Shown piece after piece: positions 1 through 10,554 of a stretch of DNA of 64,000 nucleotides; within the stretch, counting starts at the first letter, position 1, and each line of letters begins with the position of its first letter. This DNA is from an uncultured Clostridia bacterium. GTDB taxonomy: Bacteria; Bacillota; Clostridia; TANB77; CAG-465. The stretch lies in NCBI GenBank assembly GCA_944383015.1, contig CALWOC010000001.1, forward strand, positions 1 to 64,000, written 5' to 3'. The notes under the pieces are model-generated. The model was not told where the DNA came from. It saw only the letters and a program-made list of their open reading frames with translations, and made no database searches. Both the position numbers and the translations under genes were made by a program.

Positions 1-70
1 CCTCTTTTATTTTTATTTTTCTCATATATTTTTATATTATCCTATAATAAAACTTTTTTCAACAAAAAAT

Positions 71-99
71 AAAATGGTTAAAAAAGTTTTAACCATTTT
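71..99 (-). terminator. Terminator of the fatty-acid operon
   Basis: A perfect 13-bp stem (71-83 with 87-99) and a 3-nt loop lie just past the last gene. On the minus strand the stem is followed by a T-rich run. No gene was seen in the remaining bases up to the window edge. Confidence 0.85.
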
Positions 100-110
100 A
101 TAAATTTATT

Positions 111-335
111 TTAATACTCATTTCCTTTAATATCTAAACCATTAAGTTGCAATTTTATTACTATAGATTGTATATCACTTTGAACAAAATCTAAATTTCT
201 TAAATCACCTCTTGTGTAATTACATAATTTACCAATTGTATCAATATTGTTATCAATTAACTTACTATAAATTTTACTATTTAATTTTAGTTCATTTACA
301 TCATTTTCAAGTATCTTTAAATTTTTATTCTTCAT
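111..335 (-). CDS. Stand-alone RNA polymerase alpha-CTD-like protein (helix-hairpin-helix)
   Basis: This 74-residue protein aligns along nearly its whole length with the C-terminal domain of RpoA. The pattern is leucine-rich helix, Asn-Asn-Ile-Asp-Thr-Ile-Gly-Lys-Leu, then Asp-Leu-Arg-Asn-Leu and a final helix ending in Leu-Asn-Gly-Leu, matching RpoA's 'AGINTV-EL ... D-..NLG..S ... L..LGL'. No polymerase assembly domain is attached. The residue matching the DNA-contacting Arg265 of E. coli is Lys, and the NLGKKS loop is replaced by Asp-Phe-Val-Gln-Ser-Asp, so classical UP-element binding looks unlikely. The gene is last in the lipid operon and its start overlaps the end of the preceding gene by 11 bp, which suggests translational coupling. 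The fold is clear by eye; the function is not known. Confidence 0.7.
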   Translation of the reverse strand: MKNKNLKILENDVNELKLNSKIYSKLIDNNIDTIGKLCNYTRGDLRNLDFVQSDIQSIVIKLQLNGLDIKGNEY

Positions 336-1383
336 AATTTTCTACCTCTTTAATTAGTTCATCTATTAAATCTTTAACAGTAGTTATTTTATTTATTTTA
401 TCCACATTACTACCACAAAAAATAAGTCCATTATCAACATCACCATTTACAGAATTTACCAAAGCCTGAGTTATACAATATGGAACTGTTTTTCTATCGC
501 AAGTTTTTATACAATTATAGCATTTATTTATTTTATAATTTTCTAAATTATTAAGAAAATGATTTTTTATAGCTCTTCCAGGCATTCCTACTGGACTTTT
601 AATAATTACTATATCTTCTTTTTTAGCATTCACATACGCCTCTTTAAATTTAATATTAGCATCGCATTCTTTAGTCGTAACAAACCTTGTTGCTATTTGA
701 ACACCATCTGCACCATGCTTAAAAGCATTTACTATATCTAAACCATCAAATATTCCTCCTGCTGCTATTACTGGAATATCTTTATTATAGTTTTTAACTA
801 CATTTTTCACATCAGATACAATATCATATATATTTATATTCTTATCATTTAACTCATCAATACTAAAGCCTAAATGACCACCAGCTTTTGGTCCTTCTAC
901 AACTATCATATCTGGAACATAATTATATTTTGTAGTCCATAACTTACATATTAAATTAGCTGCTCGTGAGCTTGAGACTATAGGAGCTATCTTTATATCA
1001 TATTCCTTTACTATATCTGGTAAATTTTTTGGAAGTCCAGCTCCAGATATTATCATATCCGCTCCAAAGTCTGCTGCTTTTTTTACCATATCTTCATAGT
1101 TTGTAGTAACACACATTATATTTACTGCAATCATTCCATTGCCCTGACTTATCTTTTTTGCTTCTTTAATGTATTTTTCTAGCGCTCTGTAATTGGCTTC
1201 ATATGTATTAGTTTCAAAATCAGCTTCTTTAAATCCAATTTGAGCACTAGATATTACTCCAATACCACCACATTTTGCAACATTTCCAGCTAAATTTGAA
1301 AGTGATACACCTACACCCATACCACCTTGAATTATTGGTACTGATATAATTTTTTCTCCTATTTTTAATTCTGGTAATCTCAT
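325..1383 (-). CDS. FMN-dependent nitronate monooxygenase / FabK-family enoyl reductase-like
   Basis: A TIM-barrel flavoprotein of the 2-nitropropane dioxygenase family. The N-terminal Ile-Gln-Gly-Gly-Met-Gly motif (residues 19-24) and the Glu-Gly-Pro-Lys-Ala-Gly-Gly-His segment are the FMN-binding and active-site signatures. At 352 residues it exceeds true FabK (about 310-320) and carries a Cys-rich tail (Cys-Tyr-Asn-Cys...Cys...Cys). That matches the longer clostridial nitronate monooxygenase branch. Its place directly after fabI suggests a second enoyl-ACP reductase or a detoxifying or quality-control oxidoreductase of lipid synthesis. FabK itself is possible; the extra tail makes me less sure. 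Confidence 0.75.
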   Translation of the reverse strand: MRLPELKIGEKIISVPIIQGGMGVGVSLSNLAGNVAKCGGIGVISSAQIGFKEADFETNTYEANYRALEKYIKEAKKISQGNGMIAVNIMCVTTNYEDMVKKAADFGADMIISGAGLPKNLPDIVKEYDIKIAPIVSSSRAANLICKLWTTKYNYVPDMIVVEGPKAGGHLGFSIDELNDKNINIYDIVSDVKNVVKNYNKDIPVIAAGGIFDGLDIVNAFKHGADGVQIATRFVTTKECDANIKFKEAYVNAKKEDIVIIKSPVGMPGRAIKNHFLNNLENYKINKCYNCIKTCDRKTVPYCITQALVNSVNGDVDNGLIFCGSNVDKINKITTVKDLIDELIKEVENYEE

Positions 1384-1391
1384 TATTCCTC

Positions 1392-2159
1392 CTATATTCC
1401 CATTATTGAATATCCATTATCCGCATATACCACTTGACCTGTAATTGAGCTTGATAAAGGACTACACAAAAAACTAATTACATTTCCTACTTCTGTTGTA
1501 GTAACATTTCTTTTAAGAGGTGCATTATTTTCTACAACATTTAGTATTGAACTAAAATTTTGAATTCCTTTTGCAGAAAGTGTTTTTATTGGTCCTGCAG
1601 ATACTGCATTTACTCTTATTCCATCTTCTCCAAGATTTGATGCAAGGTATCTAACTGAAGCTTCAAGTGCTGCCTTTGCAACTCCCATAACATTATATCC
1701 AGGAAATACTTTAGTTGATCCATGATAAGTTAGACACACTATACTTCCACCTTCTTTTAACAACTCAATTTCTTTTGCTTTTCTTGCTATAAGAACTAAA
1801 GAATATGCACTAACTTCATTTGCATGTAAAAATCCCTCTTTACTAGTATAAAGAAATTCGCCTCTTAAATCTTGAGTGTTAGCATGTGCAATACAGTGCA
1901 CTATAGCGTCAAATTTATCATATTTTGCTTTTAATGTTGAAAATAATGATTCCACTTTTTGCTCATCTGATACGTCACATTCAAATGCTTTTGCACCTTT
2001 AAATTCACTAATTAGCTCTTCAATTTTTTCCTTATTTTCTTCACCCATATAAGTAAAATATAGTTTTGCTCCTTGCTCATAAGCAGATTTTGCTGCCCCA
2101 TATGCTATAGACCATTTATTTCTTATTCCCATAATTAATACTTTTTTCTTTTTTAGCAT
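1392..2159 (-). CDS. fabI: Enoyl-ACP reductase (NADH-dependent, FabI)
   Basis: FabI reduces the trans-2-enoyl-ACP double bond, the last step of each fatty-acid elongation cycle. The 255-residue protein has the FabI dinucleotide site Gly-Ile-Arg-Asn-Lys-Trp-Ser-Ile-Ala near residue 11 and catalytic Tyr155 and Lys162 in the FabI-specific Tyr-x6-Lys spacing. Tyr145 sits in Leu-Thr-Tyr-His-Gly, and the Ser-Ala-Gly-Pro-Ile-Lys-Thr-Leu substrate loop is present. This separates it from FabG, which uses Tyr-x3-Lys. Its ATG overlaps the accA stop by one base (TAATG), indicating coupled translation. It is the likely target of triclosan-type inhibitors, although the FabK-like gene next to it may provide a bypass. 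Confidence 0.95.
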   Translation of the reverse strand: MLKKKKVLIMGIRNKWSIAYGAAKSAYEQGAKLYFTYMGEENKEKIEELISEFKGAKAFECDVSDEQKVESLFSTLKAKYDKFDAIVHCIAHANTQDLRGEFLYTSKEGFLHANEVSAYSLVLIARKAKEIELLKEGGSIVCLTYHGSTKVFPGYNVMGVAKAALEASVRYLASNLGEDGIRVNAVSAGPIKTLSAKGIQNFSSILNVVENNAPLKRNVTTTEVGNVISFLCSPLSSSITGQVVYADNGYSIMGI

Positions 2160-2956
2160 TAGTAATCTCCTCCCATTTTTCTATACTTATTATATCTTCT
2201 ATCTAAAAGTTCCTCTTTATTTATTTTTATTAGTTTATCCATATTTAATATAATATCTTCTTTTATTATATTTGACATCTTTAGTATGTCAGTTTTAGCA
2301 TTTCCATTTGGCTCTTTAAGTATATTATCTATAACATTAAAGTCTAATAAATCTTTCGCAGTAAGTTTCATTTTTTCTGCAGCCTCTTCTTTTCTTGATG
2401 AATCTTTCCATAAAATACTTGCATACCCCTCAGGAGATAAAATTGAATATATAGCATTTTCAAGCATACAAACTCTATCTGCAACTCCAATTGCAAGAGC
2501 TCCACCACTTGAACCTTCTCCTATTACATATGAAATCGTTGGAATTTTAAGAGAAGACATTGTTTCAATACATTTAGCTATTACTTGGCCTTGACCTCTC
2601 TCTTCTGCTCCAATACCTGGATATGCACCTTTTGTATCAATAAATGTTATTAATGGTCTATTAAATTTTTCAGACTGCTTCATAAACCTAATTGCTTTTT
2701 TATAGCTTTCTGGATTTGGCATTCCAAAATTTCTTTTTATATTTTCTTTCGTGTCTCTTCCTTTTTGTTCTGCAATAATTGTATAATTTCTTCCTTTTAA
2801 TGTAGCAATACCACAAACTATAGCGCCATCTTCTGCAAAATCTCTATCACCATGAAGTTCTATAAAATCTTCAAAAATATTTTCTATATAATCTAGAGCA
2901 GTAGGTCTATCTTTATCTCTAGCAATTTCTACTTTTTTCCATGCATTACTATCCAT
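2159..2956 (-). CDS. accA: Acetyl-CoA carboxylase, carboxyltransferase alpha subunit
   Basis: AccA pairs with AccD to move the carboxyl group from carboxybiotin to acetyl-CoA, giving malonyl-CoA. The 265-residue protein has the crotonase-fold motifs Glu-Leu-His-Gly-Asp-Arg near residue 34, Phe-Gly-Met-Pro-Asn-Pro-Glu, Thr-Lys-Gly-Ala-Tyr-Pro-Gly, and Gly-Glu-Gly-Ser-Ser-Gly-Gly-Ala-Leu for the oxyanion hole. It is shorter than the E. coli subunit (319) but normal for clostridia. It overlaps accD by 8 bp and fabI by 1 bp, so it is made in step with its partners. Confidence 0.95.
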   Translation of the reverse strand: MDSNAWKKVEIARDKDRPTALDYIENIFEDFIELHGDRDFAEDGAIVCGIATLKGRNYTIIAEQKGRDTKENIKRNFGMPNPESYKKAIRFMKQSEKFNRPLITFIDTKGAYPGIGAEERGQGQVIAKCIETMSSLKIPTISYVIGEGSSGGALAIGVADRVCMLENAIYSILSPEGYASILWKDSSRKEEAAEKMKLTAKDLLDFNVIDNILKEPNGNAKTDILKMSNIIKEDIILNMDKLIKINKEELLDRRYNKYRKMGGDY

Positions 2957-3757
2957 TATAATCCCCCTTACTCATACTAATAATTTTTGCTATAGTATCT
3001 TTTAAAGCTTTTCTTTCCACAATTTTATCTATAAATCCATGTTTAAACAAAAATTCAGATGATTGAAAGTCTTCAGGAAGTTTCTCATTTATTGTCTGTT
3101 CAATAACCCTTTTCCCAGCAAATCCAATCATCGCCCCAGGCTCTGAAAGTATTACATCAGCAAGAGTTGCAAAACTTGCAGTAACTCCACCATATGTTGG
3201 ATCTGTTAAAATGCTTATATATAACAGTCCTGCATCATGAAGCTTTGAAACAGCAGCACTTGTTTTTGCCATTTGCATTAAAGATATAATTCCTTCTTGC
3301 ATTCTTGCTCCACCTGATACACTAAATATAACTATTGGTAATTTTTCTTCAATTGCTCTTTCTATTGAATATGTTATATATTCACCTACAACGTATCCCA
3401 TACTTCCCATAAAGAAATTTGAATCCATTGCACAAACAACTGCTTTTTTACCATTTATATCCCCTATTCCACATTTTACAGCTTCTTTTAATCCTGTTTT
3501 TTGTCTTAGTCCTTCTATTTTATTTATATATTCTGGCATATTAAGTGGATCTTTTGTATCAATTTCTAAATCGAATTCTTCAAATGTGTCCTTATCTACA
3601 ACTTGCTCTATTCTTCTACGACTAGATAATCTAAAATAATGAGAGCATTTAGGGCAAATGCTATAATTAGCTTTTACATCATCTTTATATAATATTTCCT
3701 TACATTTTGGACATTTTATCCATTTTCCAATAGGTATATCTGCCTTTTTTCCTTCTA

Positions 3758-3761
<4 letters not shown>
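2949..3761 (-). CDS. accD: Acetyl-CoA carboxylase, carboxyltransferase beta subunit
   Basis: The partner of AccA in the carboxyltransferase. An N-terminal zinc ribbon is formed by Cys17, Cys20, Cys36 and Cys39. Next comes the biotin-carboxyltransferase core with Ser-Gly-Gly-Ala-Arg-Met-Gln-Glu-Gly and the [11 protein letters not shown] segment. At 270 residues it is the usual length. The ATG overlaps the accC stop by 4 bp (ATGA). The zinc ribbon is known to bind nucleic acid in other bacteria, a possible route for feedback on carboxylase mRNA, but nothing in this sequence proves it. Confidence 0.95.
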
Positions 3762-5101
<1,340 letters not shown>

Positions 5102-5109
5102 AAAATCAC

Positions 5110-5532
5110 CTATACTACTGCAAAGGTAAGTTCACCTTTTGCAGCCACCTTATCGTTTACATATGCAATAGCTTCTCCTACTCCTATAGGCCCTTTTTCT
5201 TTTATTATATTTACTTCAAGTCTTAATACATCTCCCGGCACTACTTGCTTTTTAAACTTAAACTTATCTATTCCACCAAAAAGTGCATTTTTTCCTTTAT
5301 TTTCTTCTTTTGAAAGTATTGCAACAGCTCCTGCTTGTGCTAAAGCTTCTACTATTAAAACACCTGGCATAATTGGATTACCTGGAAAATGTCCTTGAAA
5401 ATGTGGTTCATTTATGCATACATTTTTATATGCAATACAGTTTTTTCCAGGTTCAAAACTTTCTACTCGATCTATCATTAAAAATGGTGGTCGTTGTGGT
5501 ATTATTTTCATTACCTCATTTATATCTAACAT
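5110..5532 (-). CDS. fabZ: 3-hydroxyacyl-ACP dehydratase FabZ
   Basis: A hot-dog-fold dehydratase that turns 3-hydroxyacyl-ACP into trans-2-enoyl-ACP. The 140-residue protein has catalytic His48 in Gly-His-Phe-Pro-Gly-Asn-Pro and Glu62 in the following helix (Val-Glu-Ala-Leu-Ala-Gln). The Pro-Gly-Val-Leu turn is typical. No FabA-type isomerase features were seen, and no FabM/FabN gene lies nearby, so the source of unsaturated acyl chains is not visible here. Confidence 0.95.
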   Translation of the reverse strand: MLDINEVMKIIPQRPPFLMIDRVESFEPGKNCIAYKNVCINEPHFQGHFPGNPIMPGVLIVEALAQAGAVAILSKEENKGKNALFGGIDKFKFKKQVVPGDVLRLEVNIIKEKGPIGVGEAIAYVNDKVAAKGELTFAVV

Positions 5533-5542
5533 TTTCTTCCTC

Positions 5543-5980
5543 CTATTTTATTTTAAATAATGGTTTTCCGTAATCTACCATTTCTTCATTTTTTGTACAT
5601 ATCTCTACAATTTGACCGTCATATTCAGATTCAATTTCATTCATTAGTTTCATTGCCTCTATTATACAAAGCACTTGACCTTTTTTCACTGTATCTCCTA
5701 CTTTTACAAAATCTTCTTTATCTGGTGATGGTTTTAAATAAAAGGTACCTACCATTGGAGATTTTACTATATTTGCTGAAATTTCCTTTTCATTTTGATT
5801 TGTTTTTTCTTCAGCCTTTTGAGTAGTAACCACAGTTTGTACTGGAGCTATATTATTAGCATTACCACTTGTATCTTTAGTTAAATTAATTTTTACCCCA
5901 TCTGGAAATTCAATATTTAAACTGCTTAAACTTGACTGACTCATATCATTTATTATCTTTTTTATTTGATCATATTCCAT
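5543..5980 (-). CDS. accB: Biotin carboxyl carrier protein of acetyl-CoA carboxylase
   Basis: This 145-residue protein carries the biotin that AccC charges and AccA/AccD discharge. The C-terminal biotinyl domain holds Glu-Ala-Met-Lys-Leu-Met, with the modified lysine at about residue 111. A polar linker rich in Glu, Asn and Lys precedes it, and the N-terminal helical region starts Met-Glu-Tyr-Asp-Gln. It lies 13 bp after fabF. A monofunctional biotin ligase that can modify it is encoded one operon upstream. Confidence 0.95.
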   Translation of the reverse strand: MEYDQIKKIINDMSQSSLSSLNIEFPDGVKINLTKDTSGNANNIAPVQTVVTTQKAEEKTNQNEKEISANIVKSPMVGTFYLKPSPDKEDFVKVGDTVKKGQVLCIIEAMKLMNEIESEYDGQIVEICTKNEEMVDYGKPLFKIK

Positions 5981-5993
5981 ATTAATACCTCCA

Positions 5994-7229
5994 TTAATCT
6001 TTATATTTTTTTAATATAATGCTACTATTATGACCACCAAAACCAAGTGAATTAGACATAGCATATTCTATCTCATGTTTTATTGGCTTATTTGGAACAA
6101 TATTTAAATCACATTCCTCATCTTTTACTTTATATCCAATTGATGGTGGTATTATACTCTCTTCAATAGCTTTTACACAGGCAATAGCTTCTATTGCACC
6201 TGCTGCTCCAAGTAAATGTCCTGTATGACCTTTTGTTGAACTTACAAATAACTTATCTGAATTTGGAAAAGCAGCTTTTATAGCAGCAGTTTCATACTTA
6301 TCATTAATTGGTGTTGCTGTTCCATGAGCATTTATATATGTAATATCTTCTGGTGATATTTTAGCATCTCTTAAAGCATTTATCATTGCTCTTTTTCCAC
6401 CTTCACCACCAGGTGCAGGTGAGGTTATATGATACGCATCAGATGATGCACCATATCCAACAACTTCTGCATATATTTTAGCTCCCCTACTTTTGGCATG
6501 CTCCAATTCTTCTAAAACAAGTACACCTGCTCCTTCTCCCATTACAAAGCCTGCACGTTCTTTATCCCAAGGAATACTTGCACGAGTTTTATCTTCTGTA
6601 GTATTTAAAGCTTTAATTGTTGTAAAGCCTGCAATTCCTGATGGAGTAATTGAAGCTTCACATCCACCACAAAGCATTGCATCTTGATATCCATGTCTAA
6701 TAAGTCTAAAAGCTTCACCTATTGAATGTGTACCTGATGCACACGCTGTTACAATACACTCAGACTCTCCTTTTATTCCTAAATCTATTGCTATATTACC
6801 TGCTGCCATATTACAAATTGCCATAGGAATATACATAGGTGATACTCTATCTGGTCCTTTTTGATTTAAATTTATATTTTGCTCTTCAATAGTAGAAAGA
6901 CCACCTATTCCAGAACTTACTATTATTCCTACTCTTTCCATATCTGTATTAGTTTCATCTATCATACTATCTTTCATTGCTTCGCGAGCTGCAATCATTG
7001 CAAACTGAGAAAATCTATCAAGTCTTTTGGCAGACCTTCTATCAAAATAGTCTTCTGGATTATATCCTTTTACTTCTGCTGCAAGTTTTACTTTAAAATT
7101 TGTTGTATCAAAAAGTGTTATATTATCTATTCCACATTTGCTTTTAACAAGACCATCAAAAAATTCTTCTACATTATTTCCTATTGGTGTTATTGCACCC
7201 ATACCAGTTACTACTACTCTTCTTTCCAT
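5994..7229 (-). CDS. fabF: Beta-ketoacyl-ACP synthase II (FabF)
   Basis: The elongating condensing enzyme, joining acyl chains to malonyl-ACP. In the 411-residue thiolase-fold protein the Cys-His-His triad is visible: Cys in Thr-Ala-Cys-Ala-Ser-Gly-Thr (about residue 163), His in Asn-Ala-His-Gly-Thr-Ala-Thr, and His in Lys-Gly-His-Thr-Gly-His-Leu-Leu-Gly. The C-terminal Gly-Phe-Gly-Gly-His-Asn loop is also standard. No FabB paralogue is present, so FabF is probably the main elongation enzyme. It is 10 bp after fabG. Confidence 0.96.
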   Translation of the reverse strand: MERRVVVTGMGAITPIGNNVEEFFDGLVKSKCGIDNITLFDTTNFKVKLAAEVKGYNPEDYFDRRSAKRLDRFSQFAMIAAREAMKDSMIDETNTDMERVGIIVSSGIGGLSTIEEQNINLNQKGPDRVSPMYIPMAICNMAAGNIAIDLGIKGESECIVTACASGTHSIGEAFRLIRHGYQDAMLCGGCEASITPSGIAGFTTIKALNTTEDKTRASIPWDKERAGFVMGEGAGVLVLEELEHAKSRGAKIYAEVVGYGASSDAYHITSPAPGGEGGKRAMINALRDAKISPEDITYINAHGTATPINDKYETAAIKAAFPNSDKLFVSSTKGHTGHLLGAAGAIEAIACVKAIEESIIPPSIGYKVKDEECDLNIVPNKPIKHEIEYAMSNSLGFGGHNSSIILKKYKD

Positions 7230-7239
7230 TTTCTACCTC

Positions 7240-7980
7240 CTACATTACCATTCCGCCATCTACATTAATAACTTGACCAGTTATATATGAGCTTTCATCA
7301 TCAGATAAGAAATATACTACATTTGCTACCTCTTCTGCTTCTCCCATTCTCTTAAGTGGTATTTGTGAATAAATATTGTCTTTTACTTTATCTGTTAAAA
7401 CACTTGTCATATCTGTATCTATAAATCCTGGTGCAACAGCATTTACCCTAATATTTCTTGGTGCAAGCTCTTTTGCAAGAGACTTTGTAAAGCCAATTAT
7501 GCCAGCTTTTGATGCGGCATAATTTGACTGTCCTGCATTTCCTGCAACTCCAACTACAGATGATATATTTACTATATTTCCACATCTTTTTTTCATCATA
7601 TATGGAACAACATTTCTAGTCATATTAAAAGTACCTTTTAAATTTACATCTATAACTCTATCAAAAGCATCTTCTTTCATCATTGCAATAAGACCATCTT
7701 TAGTTATACCAGCATTGTTTACCAAAACATCAATTTTACCAAATTTTTCTATTGCCTCTTTAACTAAATTTTCACATTCATTAAACTTTGATACATCTGC
7801 TTTAACTAAAATAACTTCATTTTTATATTCCTTAAAACTATCAATAACAGAGTTTATATCTGTATTATCTGACACATAATTTAGTACTAAATTATATCCT
7901 TCCTTTGCAAATTTTTCTGCAACCTTTTTACCTATTCCTCTAGTTCCACCTGTAACTAATGCAATTTTTTTATCTTCCAT
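7240..7980 (-). CDS. fabG: 3-oxoacyl-ACP reductase FabG
   Basis: An NADPH-dependent short-chain dehydrogenase for the first reduction of the elongation cycle. The 246-residue protein has Thr-Gly-Gly-Thr-Arg-Gly-Ile-Gly at residues 10-17, Asn-Asn-Ala-Gly near 88-91, and catalytic Ser140, Tyr154 and Lys158 (Tyr-x3-Lys). The ending Val-Asp-Gly-Gly-Met is typical of FabG. Position inside the operon distinguishes it from the two unrelated SDR genes further along the window. Confidence 0.96.
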   Translation of the reverse strand: MEDKKIALVTGGTRGIGKKVAEKFAKEGYNLVLNYVSDNTDINSVIDSFKEYKNEVILVKADVSKFNECENLVKEAIEKFGKIDVLVNNAGITKDGLIAMMKEDAFDRVIDVNLKGTFNMTRNVVPYMMKKRCGNIVNISSVVGVAGNAGQSNYAASKAGIIGFTKSLAKELAPRNIRVNAVAPGFIDTDMTSVLTDKVKDNIYSQIPLKRMGEAEEVANVVYFLSDDESSYITGQVINVDGGMVM

Positions 7981-7987
7981 TTTCTTC

Positions 7988-8911
7988 TTACTCCTTTACT
8001 AATTCTAATAGCTTATTTAAAGCTTCAATATTTTCAACACTTATAACTTGTGCATTTCTATTTTCTTTTTTTACAAATCCGCCAAGAGCTTTTCCTGGTC
8101 CTACTTCTACATATAATTCAATATTACCATCATTTAACTTTTTTATTATTCTATCCATTCTTACTGGACTTACCATATGTTTAGATAATATATCTATAAA
8201 GTCATCATTTTCTTTATACTCAGTTCCATCTAAATTTTTAAGTACTAAAGTTTTTCCCATCTTAAAATCTATTTTTTTTAATTCTTCTTTTAACTTTAGA
8301 CTTGCATCATTTAACATAGATGTATGAAATGGTCCAGAAGTATTAAGTGGTATTACTCTTTTTGCACCTTTTTCTTTTAAAATATTACTTGCTAATTCTA
8401 CAGCATCTTTTGTTCCTGAAATAACTGTTTGCATTGAATAATTATAATTTGCTGGTACAACAAATCCGTCTATTTTACTTAATTCATCCTCAATTATCTT
8501 ACTATCTAGTCCAATTACAGCAGCCATCATATATTCGCTAGAATTACATTCTTGCATTATTTGACCACGTTTTTGTACAAGTTTAAGCCCATCTTCAAAA
8601 CTTAAATAACCACTTTCTATTAAAGCAGTATATTCCCCAAGACTTAAACCTGCACATATATCTGGTTTTATATTATATTTTTTTAACACATTACATATTG
8701 CAAGAGAACTAACCAATATAGCAATCTGCGTATTACTAGTCTTATTTAATTCTTCTGCTTTAGAGTCAAAACATAATTTAGCAATATCTTTATTTAATAT
8801 TTTACTTGCTTTATCATACACATCTCTTGCTTCAGAATAACTATCATATATATCTTTACACATTCCTGGTACTTGTGCGCCTTGACCAGGAAATAAAAAA
8901 GCAATTTTCAT
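7988..8911 (-). CDS. fabD: Malonyl-CoA:ACP transacylase FabD
   Basis: Loads malonyl groups onto acyl carrier protein. The 307-residue protein opens with Phe-Leu-Phe-Pro-Gly-Gln-Gly-Ala-Gln. The nucleophile Ser90 sits in Gly-Leu-Ser-Leu-Gly-Glu-Tyr and the catalytic His196 in Gly-Pro-Phe-His-Thr-Ser. Only 2 bp separate it from fabH. The ACP substrate must be encoded elsewhere, because no acpP was found in or beside this operon, where many clostridia carry it. Confidence 0.96.
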   Translation of the reverse strand: MKIAFLFPGQGAQVPGMCKDIYDSYSEARDVYDKASKILNKDIAKLCFDSKAEELNKTSNTQIAILVSSLAICNVLKKYNIKPDICAGLSLGEYTALIESGYLSFEDGLKLVQKRGQIMQECNSSEYMMAAVIGLDSKIIEDELSKIDGFVVPANYNYSMQTVISGTKDAVELASNILKEKGAKRVIPLNTSGPFHTSMLNDASLKLKEELKKIDFKMGKTLVLKNLDGTEYKENDDFIDILSKHMVSPVRMDRIIKKLNDGNIELYVEVGPGKALGGFVKKENRNAQVISVENIEALNKLLELVKE

Positions 8912-8913
8912 AT

Positions 8914-9834
8914 CTATACCTCCATTAATATACTTCCTAAATTTAATCCTCCTCCATAACCTAAAAGAATTATTTTATCATTTTCTTTTATTTGATTAAA
9001 TTCAAATAACTCATCAAGAGCTATTGGAATACTTGCACAAAATGTATTTCCATATCTTTTTATATTGGTATACATATTTACACCTGTCTTCTTACAGATT
9101 TTTTCTAAAATTTTAATATTAGATTGATGAGGAATAATAAATTTAATGTCTTCAATTTTTTCTTTAGATTTTTCTATAATTTCACTAATATTTTCTACAG
9201 TCTTTGATGTAGCAAACTTATATACTTCTTTTCCATTCATAAACAACTCATGTTGCATACTACAAGTTAAAATTTGATTTTTATCATCAAAACTTTTTAT
9301 ATTACTTATATACTTTTTATCTTCTTTTATTGCTTTTAATAAAACACATCCAGCACCATCTCCAAATAATATCTGAGTTTTTATATCATGATATATATTC
9401 TTAGATAATATATCAGCTCCAATAACTAATACATTTTTAGCACTTGAAGTTGCAATATACTTTTGAGCAATATCTAAAGCATTAATATATCCACTGCATC
9501 CTGCAAGCACGTCAAAACACATACAATCTTTTATATTAAAATATTTTTGAACTCTAAATGACAGAGATGGCATCATGTTATTGTATGTTGTAGACGAAGT
9601 AACAATCATATCCACATCTTGAATATTTAAATTGTTATTTTTTCTAATCATATCTTTTACTGAATTAATAGCCAGATCTTCTAGCGTCTCATCCAGAGAA
9701 TAATATCTAGTTTTAATACCAGTTCTTTTATATATATATCCATCTTCTAAGTTATTTTCCTTTTCTATATCTTCACTTTTAATTTCTTTCTTTGGCAAAT
9801 ACTTACCTGTAGCAATAATTTTTACTGAGCTCAT
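8914..9834 (-). CDS. fabH: Beta-ketoacyl-ACP synthase III (FabH)
   Basis: Starts fatty-acid synthesis by condensing an acyl-CoA primer with malonyl-ACP. The triad is Cys113 (Leu-Ala-Gly-Cys-Ser-Gly), His236 (Pro-His-Gln-Ser-Asn) and Asn263 (Tyr-Gly-Asn-Thr). The longest frame begins at a TTG at 9846, but the ATG at 9834 has GGAGG five bases upstream, so I start there (306 residues). It is the first gene of the operon and sits directly behind a TetR-type palindrome, so its transcription probably sets the level of the whole pathway. Confidence 0.94.
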   Translation of the reverse strand: MSSVKIIATGKYLPKKEIKSEDIEKENNLEDGYIYKRTGIKTRYYSLDETLEDLAINSVKDMIRKNNNLNIQDVDMIVTSSTTYNNMMPSLSFRVQKYFNIKDCMCFDVLAGCSGYINALDIAQKYIATSSAKNVLVIGADILSKNIYHDIKTQILFGDGAGCVLLKAIKEDKKYISNIKSFDDKNQILTCSMQHELFMNGKEVYKFATSKTVENISEIIEKSKEKIEDIKFIIPHQSNIKILEKICKKTGVNMYTNIKRYGNTFCASIPIALDELFEFNQIKENDKIILLGYGGGLNLGSILMEV

Positions 9835-9889
9835 ATCATCCTCCAACTATAAATAGTTTATATTAAAAAAAAAATAAAATCACTAACCT

Positions 9890-9901
9890 GACTGGTCAGT
9901 C
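9890..9901 (-). promoter_or_regulatory. TetR-type operator before fabH
   Basis: An inverted repeat with 5-bp arms GACTG and CAGTC around GT, overlapping a second TGAC-TG-GTCA symmetry, lies about 55 bp upstream of the fabH start. Sequences of the form TGACTGGTCA/TGACCAGTCA are common TetR operators. It stands between the tetR terminator and fabH, with an AT-rich segment that could hold the promoter. The -35/-10 pair is not clear. Confidence 0.55.
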
Positions 9902-9929
9902 TAATAATATCAAAAAAACATATAAAAAA

Positions 9930-9958
9930 AGAAAGTATTTATTTTCTAAATACTTTCT
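9930..9958 (-). terminator. Terminator between tetR and the fab operon
   Basis: A perfect 12-bp stem (9930-9941 with 9947-9958) and a 5-nt loop are followed on the minus strand by seven Ts. It separates the regulator operon from fabH, so the lipid genes need their own promoter. Confidence 0.85.
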
Positions 9959-9986
9959 AAACTTAAACTTTACATATTTTTTAATA

Positions 9987-10553
9987 TTATTTTTTCATGC
10001 CACTTAAAATTATATCACTAAACTTCTTAGCAGTATCACTTATATTTATTTTTTTATCATTTTTATATCTTAACATAACTCCAGAGCATATAACACCAAA
10101 AATCTCAAATGCAATTGTTCTTGTGTCACATTCTTTTAGGTCACCATTTTCAATACCGTCAATTAGTACTTTTTCAATTACATCTACACACTCATAAATA
10201 CATTTCCTACAATTTTCATTTCTTTTGGCATTTCCACAAAATTCATTCATAACCAAACTTATTAAATTATCATACTTATCTACTACTTTAATTTCTACAA
10301 GAATAATTGCCCTTATTTTATCTTCAAAAGTATTTGCAAGCCTTGATTTTATCTCAATACTATGCTGTAAAAGCTTCATTCCCTCAGAAATTAAAAAAGC
10401 AAGTATCTCTTCTTTACTTGAAAAATGATAATATAACGTACCTTTAGCAATACCTACAATAGATGTAATCTCTTCAATACTAGTTGCGTCATATCCTTTT
10501 TTTGCAAATAAATCCATCGAGGTTTCAAATATTTTTCTTTTTGTTCTATTCAT
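9987..10553 (-). CDS. TetR/AcrR-family transcriptional regulator of the lipid operon (likely)
   Basis: A 188-residue TetR-type protein. The N-terminal helix-turn-helix (about residues 23-45) contains Ile-Val-Gly-Ile-Ala-Lys-Gly-Thr-Leu-Tyr-Tyr-His-Phe, the family signature, and the C-terminal part is a helical ligand domain. It is the last gene of an operon with a biotin ligase and lies immediately upstream of fabH, where a palindromic operator is found. By context it replaces the MarR-type FabT used in many Firmicutes and probably senses an acyl product. That role is inference; the domain call is firm. Confidence 0.85.
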   Translation of the reverse strand: MNRTKRKIFETSMDLFAKKGYDATSIEEITSIVGIAKGTLYYHFSSKEEILAFLISEGMKLLQHSIEIKSRLANTFEDKIRAIILVEIKVVDKYDNLISLVMNEFCGNAKRNENCRKCIYECVDVIEKVLIDGIENGDLKECDTRTIAFEIFGVICSGVMLRYKNDKKINISDTAKKFSDIILSGMKK

Positions 10554-10554
10554 A

